A DNA stretch of 64,000 nt from positions 682,001 to 746,000 of the forward strand of contig NC_031469.1 in assembly GCF_000006565.2 (NCBI RefSeq). Direction: 5' to 3'. Below the pieces are notes generated by a model. That model was not told the DNA's origin. It saw only the letters and a list, made by a program, of their open reading frames with translations, and did not search any database. Shown piece after piece: positions 1 to 11,766 of this stretch. This DNA comes from Toxoplasma gondii ME49. Its lineage: Eukaryota; Apicomplexa; Conoidasida; Eucoccidiorida; Sarcocystidae. Position numbers and translations under genes: made by a program. Each line of letters opens with the position of its first letter. Positions within the stretch are counted from its first letter, which is position 1.

Positions 1-502
1 TGTTGGGCCTCTCGCGTCCTCAATGAGGCAAACTTCTCCGTTGTTCGCGCCGTTCTCCTTTGCATGTATTGTCCGCTTTGGGTTACGAGAGCAAACATAT
101 GTCTCCGTTAGACGTCAGCAGGCATCAGTGCTTATCTGGAGTCGACAGGGCTCTTCCCGCTCTGTTCTCTGTCTCGTCGTGGACGTTGTTTGGTTTTTTT
201 GGATCTCCAGAGGTCCTGTCGGAGTTCGTAGCGTGCCGGCAGCAGCCTGCTGCTGTCGATTTGTCTGCGAGTGCCTGGTGATTCGTTCGTCAATCCTTTC
301 GAATCTATTTTCGACTTTCGTCTCTCCCTTCTTGTCGGCGTTCGCCTTCCTGCTTCTCGGGCAAGATTTTGGTAGTCGCCTGCAGACGCTTTTGAGACCC
401 TGTGTTGTGTCCGCCTTCGGTTGATAAAAAAGAATTTCGAGGCTCGGTGCATGCAGAGGCACTTGTGCTGCCGGTGAGGCACTGTGGCAGCGTCGAGTTG
501 CG

Positions 503-2024
503 GTGGTTCTGTCTTCCTGCCCGTCAAACAATTTCGATCGGGGCGTACCTGGTTGCCTGGCGGCGACGGTCAGGTTGTCCCCCGAGACAGAGATCGGCGC
601 CGCGGAAATCTGGTCCGCAGGTCTGTCTTTGGTGCGTGCAGAGAGAGAGACTGTCGCCGTTCGATCGCGACGAGATGCAGCGAATTCTTGCGGTGTGGAT
701 GGACAGGCCCTGCGAATGGAGTGTCGCGCGCGGAGGTGAGTTTTCAAGTCGAAAAAACAAGCCTGCCGCAGGGACAGACGCTCGCAAAGCGACGAGAAAC
801 GCACTCAAGGAATGCAAGACACGGTGGCACAGAGAGAACGGTAGACAGGCCGTGAGCAAGAGATGAAGAAGAAGTTTTCGGAGCGAAAGGAGTCGCCTTT
901 TTGTGTGGGCGTTTCCGCTCGACCAGAAGCTGTTAGGTCCTCTCGTTTTCGCTTTCGGTTGAAAAAGGTTTCTGTTTCCTTTTCCGTGGGGACTTTTCTT
1001 TCTCAAATGCAGGTCGCAGACAGACGATTCTGCGCGAGTTGAAGAAACACTTGCGGCTTCCTATTTGACAGAAGAGCGAGGGCGTCTGTCAGATGAACGA
1101 GGCGAGGATGACGAAGACAGAAGAACGCTTGTTCCCTCTAGCTGTTTCCGAAAGACTTGCAGAGGCGAAACATTGACGAGCATGCCTGTTGTCAAAGAGG
1201 CGTCGGTGTATACGTGTATGTTTTTATCAACTCATGTATATGTGTGTGTGGAAATGGAGAAAACGAGGAAGAGATTTCTAGAAGTATAAATAAAACTAGT
1301 ATTTTTCAGGTTGTGGGTTCACAGAACGGAGTACGGGTGAGCTTCTTTCGACCGTCCTGTAAAGTGAGAGGGCCGTGGGAAGTCGGGCCGTCTGTTGAGG
1401 TGTCTTGGATTTAGGCAAGTGAGACGCGACAACCTTTTCGTAGGCCAAACAACTTGGCGAAGAAGCTCGGGATCTCAAGCGCCTTTTATGGACGCATGCG
1501 TTGACCACGGAGTCCCCTCGTGCGTACAAACCGGTGGAAGAACTTCCTCGTGGAACAGCCGCAAAGCCGCTGTTGAGACATCGGGTGTCTGTCCACTGCG
1601 GCATGGACTGACGCATGCACTGAAAACCACAACTTTAGCCTGAAAAGTCGTCCGTCACGAGAGACGTTCTTGGCATCTGAAAAAAGGATCGCTCTGCTTC
1701 GGAAGGGCCGCGGCCTCTCACCGCCATTCTCCCGCTGTTCCTCTTATCCTCTAAAGCGGCGAAGGCTGCCTCAGCATCCATTTTCTCCTTCGCGCGATCT
1801 CCTGAGAGACATCAAATCTGTCTCTCAGCTGGATCTTTGCCCACACCAAATGCACTTGCAGACAGCCGGAGATCCAAACAAAACGGGAGGTACATACAGA
1901 TTGTTCTATTGCCGCGTAGATGTTGAGAGACAGCTGTAGAAAATCAATACTCCGGCAGCTATAGAAAAGTGAATAGATCTAAACAGATAGTAGATGGATA
2001 AAGTGGAGATGAAGGATGTATGAA

Positions 2025-2062
<38 letters not shown>

Positions 2063-2650
2063 AATTTATGGAGAGGCTAATCACAGCACCACGTTCAACG
2101 TTGCTGGCTTTTCTTCAAAGTAAATCTGTGTAGAGGATATCTGAATCGGATTGTTACCTCAGTCCACTTTGTCTTCGTCATCTGTCTAGGAGTTTTCGGA
2201 TGGGAGAAGAAACTTCGAGGTATGAGTGAGAGATACTCTGTACACGATGTGGATTTTCTGAGTTTGAACATCACGAAACAGAAAAGGAAAGAAGCAACAG
2301 GGCGTAGCGATGGTCGTCTTTCGACATTATATGAGCACATTTGCATATACAGGTATGCAAGTATGTACAAATGCGTGTCCAGGGTTGTGTTTTGTCGTGT
2401 ATGCAGGAGGACGTTTCTCTCTGTTGATTTCGCGGACAGTCTCCTGTGTTTTGTTCTGAAGGACGGGGGAACCTCGTCTTGACATTCCTGGCTTGTTTCA
2501 GCTGAACGCCTGCTTTTTTGTCTCGGGGAAGTAGAGAGAGATATGCGGATAAGAAAGGATGTTTGTCCCGCAGTGCGTTCATTTCTCATTGGCAACTTTC
2601 GTTTACCGATTCCAGGAAGTTCCCAACCACGTGCAAGTTCGAGTTTCTTG
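503..2650 (+). CDS. Unidentified multi-exon gene, five exons chained in phase
   Basis: I do not recognise this protein. Segments that join in phase: an exon ending at 735 with donor GTGAGT (open from about 475); 1013-1205; 1310-1336 (or to 1363); then, after one unresolved junction, 1639-1889 with donor GTACAT; and an exon starting at 2502 after a TTGTTTCAG acceptor. The 735/1013 join is phase 2, 1205/1310 is phase 0 and 1889/2502 is phase 1, a consistency unlikely by chance. The translation is charged and protein-like, for example VEETLAASYLTEERGRLSDE, a Lys/Arg-rich block near 1700, and ERLLFCLGEVERDMRIRKDV. The exon at 2502 meets a stop near 2650 unless spliced. The gene probably continues into the segments listed at 3000-4930. 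Its start and its end are unknown. Confidence 0.4.
2031..2056. repeat. (TA)n microsatellite
   Basis: About 13 uninterrupted TA dinucleotides lie in a stretch (1890-2500) where I see no coding segment. This stretch is probably an intron of the unidentified left-end gene. Confidence 0.9.
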
Positions 2651-3009
2651 TAGTTTCACCGCCCTCGCGCCTCGCATCCGCCAGCGCCTGCTTCTGCCGC
2701 TCGCCCACGTTTCCAGTTGGTCGTTTTTCGTTTCTCCCTTTGTTGGGATGCCAGCAGAATCCACCTTCTCTGCTCGTTCGCTCGGAAACGTTTGTTTCGG
2801 TATCACGGAAGTGAAAAACCATCTCGTGATTGCGCACGTTACATCTTTGTTGTGCGGTGCGTGGTTTGGGGTAAATGGTACTCCAGCGGCAAGTCAAGAG
2901 ACGAAAAAAATGTGACTGCATTTGTCTTTCCGGCGCTTGTTTTTGCTTTTTTGGCTTCGCAACAGGCTCTCGCACACCACTCGCGACCGTCCAGTTTATG
3001 ATTTCGCTT

Positions 3010-4930
3010 TTCCTTTTCGTCTAGAGTCGCTGCAGTTAGGTTTCGGTGGATGCATTTGCCTCTTGTCATCATCTTAGAGACACGCGATCTGCGTTCCCTC
3101 CTTGGAAACGAGGACACACGAACGAAGCTAGTCAAGTCTATCGCACAAAACGCTCTTTCTGTGCTTTCTTCGATTCTGTTTTGGGGTTTGCATCCCTTAA
3201 AACTCGGAACTTGGAGAGCCGGAGTCCCGACGTCCCCCAATTTTTTTTTCTCGAACGCCGCGTTTCCCCCCTCAAGAAATACATACTCCGTTGGATGCCG
3301 CCATTCTGCACGTTCGGCCTTTTTGACAAGTAGGCCGTTTTTATGTTTTCGCAGAAAAAACGTGGGTGTTTCTTCTAGACTTCCAAGGCGAACAAGTAGA
3401 CGTGCTTCTCGTGGCTCAACGGTGCTCTGTGCTTTTCGAATGCGGACAACTTTTTCCTGTCTCAAGCAGCGGGACCCCCCCTCTTGCGCGTTTTCTCATT
3501 TCAATGACGCTTTATTCCGACCCTCGTTTCTGCGAGAGGCGAAAAATTCTCATATTCTCCTAAACCAGAACACCAGTCAAAGCTCCCCCCCAGTGGTTGT
3601 ACAGCCTTTCTTACAATCAAACAACATAGAGTTTCTGTCTGCATCGACAAGAGACGGGTGTTTCTTCGGATACACATATCTATCTATATAGACTCAAATA
3701 CGTATTGCGTCAATGTCCGTGTATATGACCAGGGTACGCATGTCAAAGTATGTACGAGTGCTTTTTAAAAGGACTTTTATGGGAACGGAATAGGGCAATG
3801 TCAGTTGCAGGTTTTCCCCTCCGACCTCAATCCCCGCAATCCATGTTCCGTTGCACAAGCTGCTCTCTTTTTCGGTTGTTTCTTTTTTGTGCGTTTTCAC
3901 AGCCATCGGCTAAAATTCAAGGAGCATCTAGGTGAGACACTAACACCCGTTTGTTTCCGTATTCCCCGGCCTGAACGCGGTCACACAGTTCTCGCTGCAT
4001 CCTGCAGTTCGCGCCGTCTCCTTTTCATTTATCACTAGTTACACGCAGGTCTTGACGCCGATGTAAAGCTCTTTGTTAGAGAGTCTCCTTCACGTAGAAC
4101 AGAGACAAACGCTCGTGTTATCCTCGCAGGCGGCAGAACCTTTCACCTTTCCATTTTCTCAACGCCGTACCGCGACGTCTTCAAAAGCTGCTTTCTCAAA
4201 CACAAATGCTGAAGCGAACAGATGACACACACTTCCGAAATACTGCTAACCATTCCCTCAATCAGCATGCATACCCACGACACACTGATACAATCGTTGT
4301 ACAAGGACTGGTCCAGTTACTGAGAGACGCACACTGTGCAGAAAGAAGTGTGCTTAGTAAACAACAGGGCGAAACAAGTTTTCACGTGGAGTTTTCGTCT
4401 CCTGTTTACTCTAGGAGGTAACGTAGGGAAACTCGCCTTGAACACACCGTTCGTTACGTATAACAGAGAAACATCACAATTTACATTGTTAATACAGAAT
4501 ATCAAACCTCTGGGAAGCCGTGAAGACTACGAAGTTATGGTTTTGGGCCGCGTTGATGTACACTGGTGCAAGGGTGAATTTCGAAGTTGCTCATTTTGAC
4601 GGCAGGTACGTGTCGTGTGAGAGCAACTCTATAGAGGTAGGGTTTCTGTCTTGTTTGCACGAGTCGCGTTTGAGTCGTTTTCCGGTGTTCCTTGCAGACT
4701 GGCCGACAAAAGATGCTACTGTTCTGGCCGGTTGTAGAACACCGAAGGAGTGTTACCTCTGCACTTTGCCGTTGTTTTTCCCGTTTTTCAGTTGGCGGAG
4801 GTGGCACGGGAGTCGCAGAGTTTCCTGGGTTTCCTGCTCGCTCGGAGCCGGTCTTCGAGATTCAGTGCTTGCGGTATTTTCGGCATCCATCGCTACTAAA
4901 TCTGGACGGAGAATATCCGAAACAGGGTAA
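3010..4930 (+). CDS. Possible downstream exons of the unidentified left-end gene
   Basis: Several + strand open segments sit behind good acceptors and could continue the gene at 503-2650. One follows TTCGTCTAG near 3025 and reads LVIILETRDLRSLLGNED. One follows TTTTCGCAG near 3355 and reads KTWVFLLDFQGEQVDVLLVA. One follows a TTGCAG near 3809. One follows ATCCTCGCAG near 4132. One follows TTTACTCTAG near 4420 and reads NTPFVTYNRETSQFTLLIQN, then VLGRVDVHWCKG. One near 4793-4927 reads FEIQCLRYFRHPSLLNLDGE and ends at donor GTAAGC. The alternation in the 3355 segment loosely resembles a beta-strand-rich OB fold, but that is only an impression. I could not join these segments into one frame, so borders and order are provisional. 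Confidence 0.25.
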
Positions 4931-6777
4931 GCCGAGAGTTAGTTCGCTCTTCTGCTGGGAGCGGCACTTTTCTGCGCCTGAGAGAGGCACTTGTCCGGTG
5001 TTCGCGGCGGCCGCGTTGCGCGGCGGTTTCCGTGTCGGTTGTGGCGTGTTTTTCGGCGTTTCTGGGTTTTTTTATCAAACCTGCTTCTGCGAGCCCACTC
5101 TCCAGCGACGATTCGAGGCGGTCTCGCGAAAACTCACACTTTTCCCGGGGGTTTTGCGACCTTCACCGAGTCGTGTCAACCAGCGGCTGCACCCGCCGCG
5201 GGTTTGAGAGCGCTGCGCCCGCTTCTGGCTCGGTTCTGCGCGCGCGATGCTTTTTTTTCTGAGGATTCTTCGAGAAACGCGTCCGTTTTTCGCTCGTTTT
5301 TTGCCGTACTCACTGGAAGAAGCAGCAACTCGACCGGACGATCGAGGGCGAGCGGGTGGCGCGGCTTTTTTCCGGAAGTTCCGCTGGGAAAATCGCGAAA
5401 ACGCTCGGCGCTCGCCCCCTCACCCGAGCGCTGAGAATCCGACGATGTACCCAGTCTGCTAGGTCACGTGTGCTGTGTCGAATTTCTGCAACACGGCCGC
5501 CACGCTCTCTGCGAGTTTGATTTCTTTTCGGCAAAATCGAGACTGTGCCCTTTTTGCGAGGGCGCTCGCCATTCCTCGTCACATAGAGAAACGCGTTTTC
5601 TCCGCTCTACAGAGGCTCGCGGGAGCTTCGCGTTCCTGCCATCCCAATCTCTACCGCACAAACAACGGGGCACGACGGAAGCGGCATTCTCTGCCTTTTC
5701 ATCTTCGTTTGTCCCGCGTTTTTGCGGGAACTTTGGGTTTTCGCTTGCTTTCCTTGCTGCCGACCGGCTTCCGTGTTCGTGTTTCCCCGTGGCTTGTTTT
5801 CTTCGCGGCTCTCGGACGAGAACCGCACGCTCCTTCCTTTTCTTGTCCAGCTTTTTCTGTCGGTCCCGCTTTTTTCGTGAGCCTCTGGGTTTCGCGTTTT
5901 TGGCGCGTGTCTTCTTCGCGTCGAAACCTGTGCCTTTTCGCCCTGTCTCTCCCCCGCGAGCGCGGTCCTTTCTCTGCGATTTTCTGCTTCGAGAAATAGC
6001 TCTGCGGCCTCTGCGCGACTTCCCTCCGGTGGAACGCGTCGCTTTGCGGTTGGACGCGTCTGCCTGTCGTCAGGCTTTTTTTGTGTTCGTGTTTCTGTCT
6101 TCAGGTTTCGACGTTTTCGTCTTTCGAAAGAAACTCCGGACTGTTTGGCCGCCGAGCTCTTCTCAGCCTGACTGGCCTTCCTCTCTTGGCTTCGCAGCTC
6201 CTTTGTTGACTTCACCTTGTCGAGTGTATATTCCTCCTACGCAGATATACGCAAATGCTTGCGTGATCTTTATTTGCGTATATGCACTTGCCCTTGCACG
6301 CATACGTTTTTCTGCGTGCGTACGATCCTGTTTTCGGGAGGCCAGGTGTTTCATCTTTGACGTTTACGCAGCTCTTTTCTGTGTCCCTGCAAAGACCTTT
6401 CCTGTCTCTGCGAGATAAACGTGACGTTTCCCCTCTTTCAACTTGTGTACGGCCTTTTCGTGTTTGGTGTCGCCGACGGCGCTCTGATACGCAAGGCTGC
6501 CGCGCAGAGGCGTCTCTGGGGTCCACCGTTTTGCTCGCCTCTGTTCTGGAGAGGCGCCTGTACCAACCAGTTCGCGTGTACATACACCCGGTGTCGTCAG
6601 CTTCTGGAGAAAGACTTGTGGCGGCCCGTGCCTGGAGGGTGGACCTCTAGGAGTGTCAGACAGTTGAGGATTCCGGCTTTCTGTTCTCTCGCTTTCGCCT
6701 GTCCCGTTCGCCGCGTCCGTCGGACGCCTGAACAACGCTTTTCTCGAGCGACGTCGACTTCCCGCCGCTCAGACAAA
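4931..6777. other. CT-rich spacer and probable 5' leader of the A20/AN1 gene
   Basis: I see no convincing gene here. The stretch is strongly T/C-rich on the + strand and supports long chance reading frames rich in Phe, Ser, Arg and Leu, the longest 316 codons (5468-6418), with no domain-like sequence. It contains a copy of the dispersed inverted repeat (GTGTACATACACC at 6576-6588), about 200 bp before the A20/AN1 start codon. It probably holds the promoter and 5' UTR of that gene. Confidence 0.5.
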
Positions 6778-8317
6778 ATGAGTTCCGAGCAGAACGAGCA
6801 CTCGGTGAGTTATGAGGCAACTCGCCTCGATTTGCAGAATCGGAAGCGACACTATCGGGCGTGGTGGAGGACGCGGGAAGGTCCACTGACGCGAGAGCGT
6901 GACTTGCTCGCGATGGAGGGCGTCATATATATGTATATATATATATATATAGCTGTAGCTGGGTGCAGACAACTCCGATTCACTGTTCTTGGATCTGGAG
7001 ATCCACATTTTTCTGTGAGCAGCTTGCACAGTGTACGTAAAAACTCGGTGAGCCGCTAAGAGATGTGCTGAGTCACCGGCAAAAGCTGTCTCGGTGGAAA
7101 AGAGTGTGTCTCTCTCCATTTTTCAGGTCAGAAGGTCTCCCTTGCCGTCGTGTCTTTTAACTGCCAACACCGTCTTTTTTTGTGACTCTTGTTTTCTTGT
7201 GTGCCCTGCAGTCTGCGGCGCCTCTGTGCGCGAACAACTGTGGCTTTTACGGCAACCCTGCAAACAGAAATTTGTGCTCCAAGTGCTACGTCGAGTTTTT
7301 GAAGACGCAAGCTGCTTCGGCGACGCCGTCGCCACCGAGCGCCGCTGCTCAGAGTTCGTCGAACCAGTCTTCTGTCAGCGCATCTTCGCTCTTCTCTGCA
7401 GACAGTTCTGCCGCCAGTGTCTCCGTCTCCAGTTCTTGTGACGTCGCTGCCTCTGCTTCTGAGGAGAGCGCGTCTTCGCCAGCCAGCGCCTCGAGTGTGT
7501 GTGCACCGGAGACAGTTGCCCCCGTCGCGTCTTCTGACGTCGATGTCGTTGGGAAAGGGAATGCACAAACTGCAGGTTTGCCGGTACAGACGAAGAAGGA
7601 AGAAGCAGACGGCGCGAGCAATGGAGAAATGCATGCAGCTTCACCTCCGGGAGGAGCCTCCCCCGCCGATGAGAAACCTAAGCAGGTAAGAAGCGCACAA
7701 GGAGGGAGGGCAGAGAAAGGCGAGAAGAAGAGAGAACATCTTCTCATTTGTCTTTGGTTGTGCATGGATAAAGGTAGTATATGGGTGTATGTGTGTGTGC
7801 GTGGGTGGATATATGTATATTTGTGTTTTTTTCCTCTCTTATCTGTTGTATTTTTTTGGGAATCGCTTGTCAGAGCGGATAGATGTGATGGCGACAGAGT
7901 GCTTTGTTGTGTTTGTGTTGATACATGTATGCGCATCGTTGTTGGTGTAATCAGGTGGAGACAAGGTCGAGAGGGCCTTGATTGCCTTTGCTCTGTGTCA
8001 GCCGCCTCTCCTCTGTGCGTCACTGTCCACGCGCTGTGGCTTTTGGGAGAGCGAAGCAGGTTCTTGCTAGCATTTGGCAGGAGAAGAAGCTGCGTTTTGG
8101 AGATTATGTGTCTGTTCAGGTGAAGACCAACCGCTGCTGGCTCTGCAACAAGAAGGTCGGACTGCTGGGCTTTCAGTGCCGGTGCGGCTATTACTATTGC
8201 GGCGAGCACCGATACGCAGATAAGCATGACTGCCAGTTCGACTATAAGACGTTTGAGCGGGAACAACTGCGGAAGCACAACAACAGAGTTGTGGCCGATA
8301 AACTGCAGAAGATCTAG
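6778..8317 (+). CDS. A20/AN1 zinc-finger (stress-associated) protein
   Basis: Three exons, 6778-6804, 7212-7685 and 8120-8317, all phase 0 with GTGAGT/GTAAGA donors, encode 232 residues. The N-terminal A20 finger has Cys15, Cys19, Cys31 and Cys34 (C-x3-C-x11-C-x2-C, with [19 protein letters not shown]). The C-terminal AN1 finger is complete: Cys173, Cys176, Cys187, Cys189, Cys194, His197, His203 and Cys205. Between them lies a Ser/Ala-rich linker of about 130 residues with no structure I recognise. This A20-linker-AN1 order is that of ZFAND5/6 and plant SAP proteins, which bind ubiquitin through A20 and influence proteasomal degradation and stress responses. The start ATG sits in ACAAAATGAG, close to the Toxoplasma start context. 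The function in this organism is inferred from the family. Confidence 0.95.
6911..6951. repeat. TA-rich microsatellite in A20/AN1 intron 1
   Basis: An alternating TATATATG/TATATA tract lies inside the first intron (6805-7211) of the A20/AN1 gene. Confidence 0.85.
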
Positions 8318-8822
8318 CGAGACAAAGTTTTCGCGTCTGTCGCGCAGCCGCGGGAGAACTCTGACGCGTGCTATGCGACCATTTTTCTCGGAATGCCGCT
8401 CAGATGAGCTGCGAGGGTGAGGGAGAGAAAGAAAACGCGGGAGAGAAGAACAAGAGGGAAGTCCTCTGGAGCGAGAGGGAAGGAGAGAACAGAAGCGGGA
8501 GAACTGGCGGGAACTGGGGGGTGGAGACAGCGCGTTGGTCAGACAACCGACGAGAGATGTCTAGTCACCTGAGGAAGTGACATGAATTGGCGATCCAGGG
8601 GACCTCCCAGAAAAAAAGCGCGCGACGCGGATGCGAGGAATGCCGGAATTCTCTGTGGCGAATCGCGAGGAAAGCACAGCTGCCCCTGCCACTGTAACGC
8701 CGGGTGCTGTGACAGAGAGGAGCCAAGACAGAGAGAGAAGGGAAGAGAAACGTTTTGTGCATGTCCAGCGAACCTCGTGTCTGAACGCACAACGTGTGGA
8801 GCTGAGAGAGCAGCAGCAAACA

Positions 8823-9060
8823 GGGGAGAAGAAGAGGAGTTTGGGAGAGAGAAGAAGGGAGAAGCAGAGGAATTCGGGAGAGAGAAGAGGGGAGAAGAAA
8901 AGGAGTTTGGGAGAGAGAAGAGGGGAGAAGAAGAGGAGTTTGGGAGAGAGAAGAAGGGAGAAGAAGAGAAGTTTGGGAGAGAGAAGAAGGGAGAAGAAAA
9001 GGAGTTTGGGAGAGAGAAGAAGGGAGAAGAAAAAAGGTATTCGGGAGAGAGAAGAAGGGA
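8823..9060. repeat. 33-bp purine-rich tandem repeat, about 7 copies
   Basis: The unit GGGAGAAGAAGAGGAGTTTG plus GGAGAGAGAAGAA (33 bp) repeats about seven times with small substitutions. The final copy is two bases longer. Because 33 is a multiple of three, all frames stay open for long stretches (a + strand frame of 179 codons at 8582-9121 with an 11-residue Glu/Lys/Gly repeat, and mirror frames on the other strand). I treat these as artefacts of composition. It lies 500 bp downstream of the A20/AN1 stop, in the convergent spacer before the methyltransferase gene. Confidence 0.85.
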
Positions 9061-9949
9061 CAGAGAAGCAACAGCGAGGAAGCCGGCATCCTTCTCGGTG
9101 GTGCCACCCGAGATTTTCTGACTTTCGACGGGGAAAGGCAAGCGTCTGCGGCTGTCGTTTTGAGTGAACAGCTCTACGTTTTTTTTTCTCGACACTCAAT
9201 CCCCCCCGTTCCCTCCGAAAGAGGCAGGTGATCGTCCTGAGGACAAACATGTAGCTTTGTGCAGGGACAACAGCTGGATGTCTCTCTCCGTAGCCTCGGC
9301 CTTTTTGTGAATTCTCCCTTCATTCGGAGCAGTGAGTCTCCGCAAAGACCTAGGTGTAGAGAGATCGAACCCAGTGCATGTGTGCTTGTCCAAACATCTC
9401 TGCTGTCTCTGCGTTTCCTCCACATTTTCTTGTAGGAAAGAAAACTGCAGACGCTCTTCGGTGTGCACAGGCTTTGAGTTCCTGTGTCTGAGAACCACCC
9501 GAAAGTATCCGCATTCAGGAACGTAGGCGTTTTCACTTGGCGTCGGCCTAGCGTCTCCAACGAGAGTATGTAGTGCGTCAGAGAAATCCTAGATTAAGTC
9601 CTGCTCGCTCGAGGGAGTTTTCTCTTGGTATGTATCCGAAGGGATGCACAGGAGACACGGAAAACTTTCAGTGGAGAAAATCTACTTTATGGCGACTCAG
9701 ACGTCTAGCTACACTGGACAAAAAAAATTCGGTAAAGACTCACCAGGCAGTCCATTGTGAAAGGTCCGCAAAGCAGCTGGAACAGACTGGCAGAAAAGCC
9801 ATCTCATTTTCAGGGGAAAAAAACAGGGAGAGTCACGAACGCGAAAACAAGAGAACTGCAGAAGTCTCGGTCTCTAAAAAAAACGAAAACCACATTCGTG
9901 GAAGAAAACGTATGTGTCGTGTATTTAAACTCCAGGCACACACATATGC

Positions 9950-9956
<7 letters not shown>

Positions 9957-9996
<40 letters not shown>
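9957..9996. repeat. (TA)n microsatellite, about 20 repeats
   Basis: Forty bases of uninterrupted AT alternation are followed by degenerate TATATG runs to about 10050, in the convergent spacer downstream of the A20/AN1 gene. Confidence 0.9.
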
Positions 9997-10000
<4 letters not shown>

Positions 10001-11099
10001 ATCTATATGTATATATGTGCGTATATATTTGTATATGATTGTGTATGTATTTTAAGTGGAGAAATCAAGAATTATAGAGGTGTAGGTGGAGAGAAACAAA
10101 TAGTTCGAGAGGGGCAGAATGTAGATGATCTTTTCTTTCAGATGAACAGCCTCTGTGTCGAAGGTCTTCGTCACAGTTCCATATGCGCGTAGAAAGAGAG
10201 CAAAGATGTTACAGTTTTTCGGAGGGTCGATGTTTAAAATGGGTCAAGTGCTGCACTGTTCTGGCTCTTGAGAGTTTCGTAGCGCTGCCTGTGACAAAAC
10301 TCTCCGGGAAAATGCGTAGTTTCGTCTCTCGTTCATCTCGTTCAACTGCTTGAAAGAAGTTTAACAAAGAGTCACATCAGAAACACAAACGACGTTGCTC
10401 TTTCGCCTCTACGGTATCACACACAGGTTCGCCTGCATGCACGGCACTGGCGCCTCGGCACTTCTACGTAAAACTGTGTAAGGTTTATGGTCATATATAT
10501 ATATATATATACATGATGTTAAGTTTGGCAGATGTTGAATGCATGTCTTTATATATATATATGTATATGATTCGTACATTGGGGTAGATGCTGTATACAG
10601 ATACTTACGTCTATATTTCAATATAGATAGATAGAAACATATTTTTTGTTAGATGTACAGATAGGTATTGCATTCAAGAGTAAATGTATGTGGAGAGGGA
10701 GATTTTCAAGAGTGAAGGCTATAGGAGCTTGAAGAGAGGTCACTTGTTTTCGAGATTCTGCAGCAGTTTCGTTTCCGTGGGCTATTAGACTTTGGAGTTG
10801 TTTCCTGCGCGCGTCTGCATGCATCGTCTGTTCCCGATGCAGTCACGTTTTCGCGCGCGCTTCGTTCCACTCAAGTGCGTAACAAATCATGGAGTGATTC
10901 GATGGGGACGACGAAAGCGTTTATCTTTCCATAAACGTTTCCCTCAACGCGCAATCTATTCTCTTAAAGACACCCGCATCCGCTCACGCCCACATCTACA
11001 CACAGAGATACACGTACAAGTACAGTTTCGCTTGCTTACATGTGAAAGCACATATATCTATGCATCTGTTTATAAAAAGATACATATGCATATACATAC

Positions 11100-11132
<33 letters not shown>

Positions 11133-11252
11133 GATGCATGTATGTGTAGATTTCAGGAAACAAGTGCGGGGCCGTTTTTTTCCAGATCGATGCCTGCCTT
11201 TGGAGGAAATGTTACTTCAAGGATTCGGTGCTCTGTACCTTTTAGTGCCTTT

Positions 11253-11731
11253 TCACAAAGTCTTTTCGGCGAGGAAGAAAAAGTTGGAGAAGCAACCTGG
11301 AGTGTTCTTTTCGATGTCTGTGTGGAAGAACGCCCAACCGTAGGACTCAGAAAACTGCCATTTGGCGGGCAGATTTTTCAAAGGGAAATTTTTCGCCTTC
11401 GCAGAAATCCACTCTCCCGGCGCGGGTCTCCCATCTTCGCACTCCGCATCCTCATTTAGATCCAGTGAAAAACGGTTAAGCAAGTAGCGCCTGAAAGAAA
11501 AACAACCTCGTCGCGAAACAGCAAATTAACAGATCCGCACATACATGTACATACACTTTATAGTATTTGGGACGTCCGAATGCTCTCTCTAGAGATATTC
11601 AAGATCCTTCCGTGAGACAGTCGTCTGGTAGCCCATTCACACATTAGATGCATATATATATATATATATATATACAAATGTATATATATATATATATGCA
11701 TGTGTGAATATGAATGTGCATGTGTTTAGAC

Positions 11732-11766
<35 letters not shown>

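Larger units (their letters stand above)
8318..11252. other. Convergent spacer, repeats only
   Basis: This lies between the A20/AN1 stop (+) and the methyltransferase stop (-). It holds the 33-bp purine repeat at 8823-9060, a (TA)n tract at 9957-9996 and shorter TA tracts near 10496-10513, 10551-10562 and 11102-11129. I found no exon-like segment. It presumably contains both 3' UTRs. Confidence 0.6.

Noticed and set aside
5468..6418. 316-codon + strand frame upstream of the A20/AN1 gene
   Set aside because: It is compositional (Phe/Ser/Arg/Leu from CT-rich DNA), with no domain and no phase-consistent exon partners.
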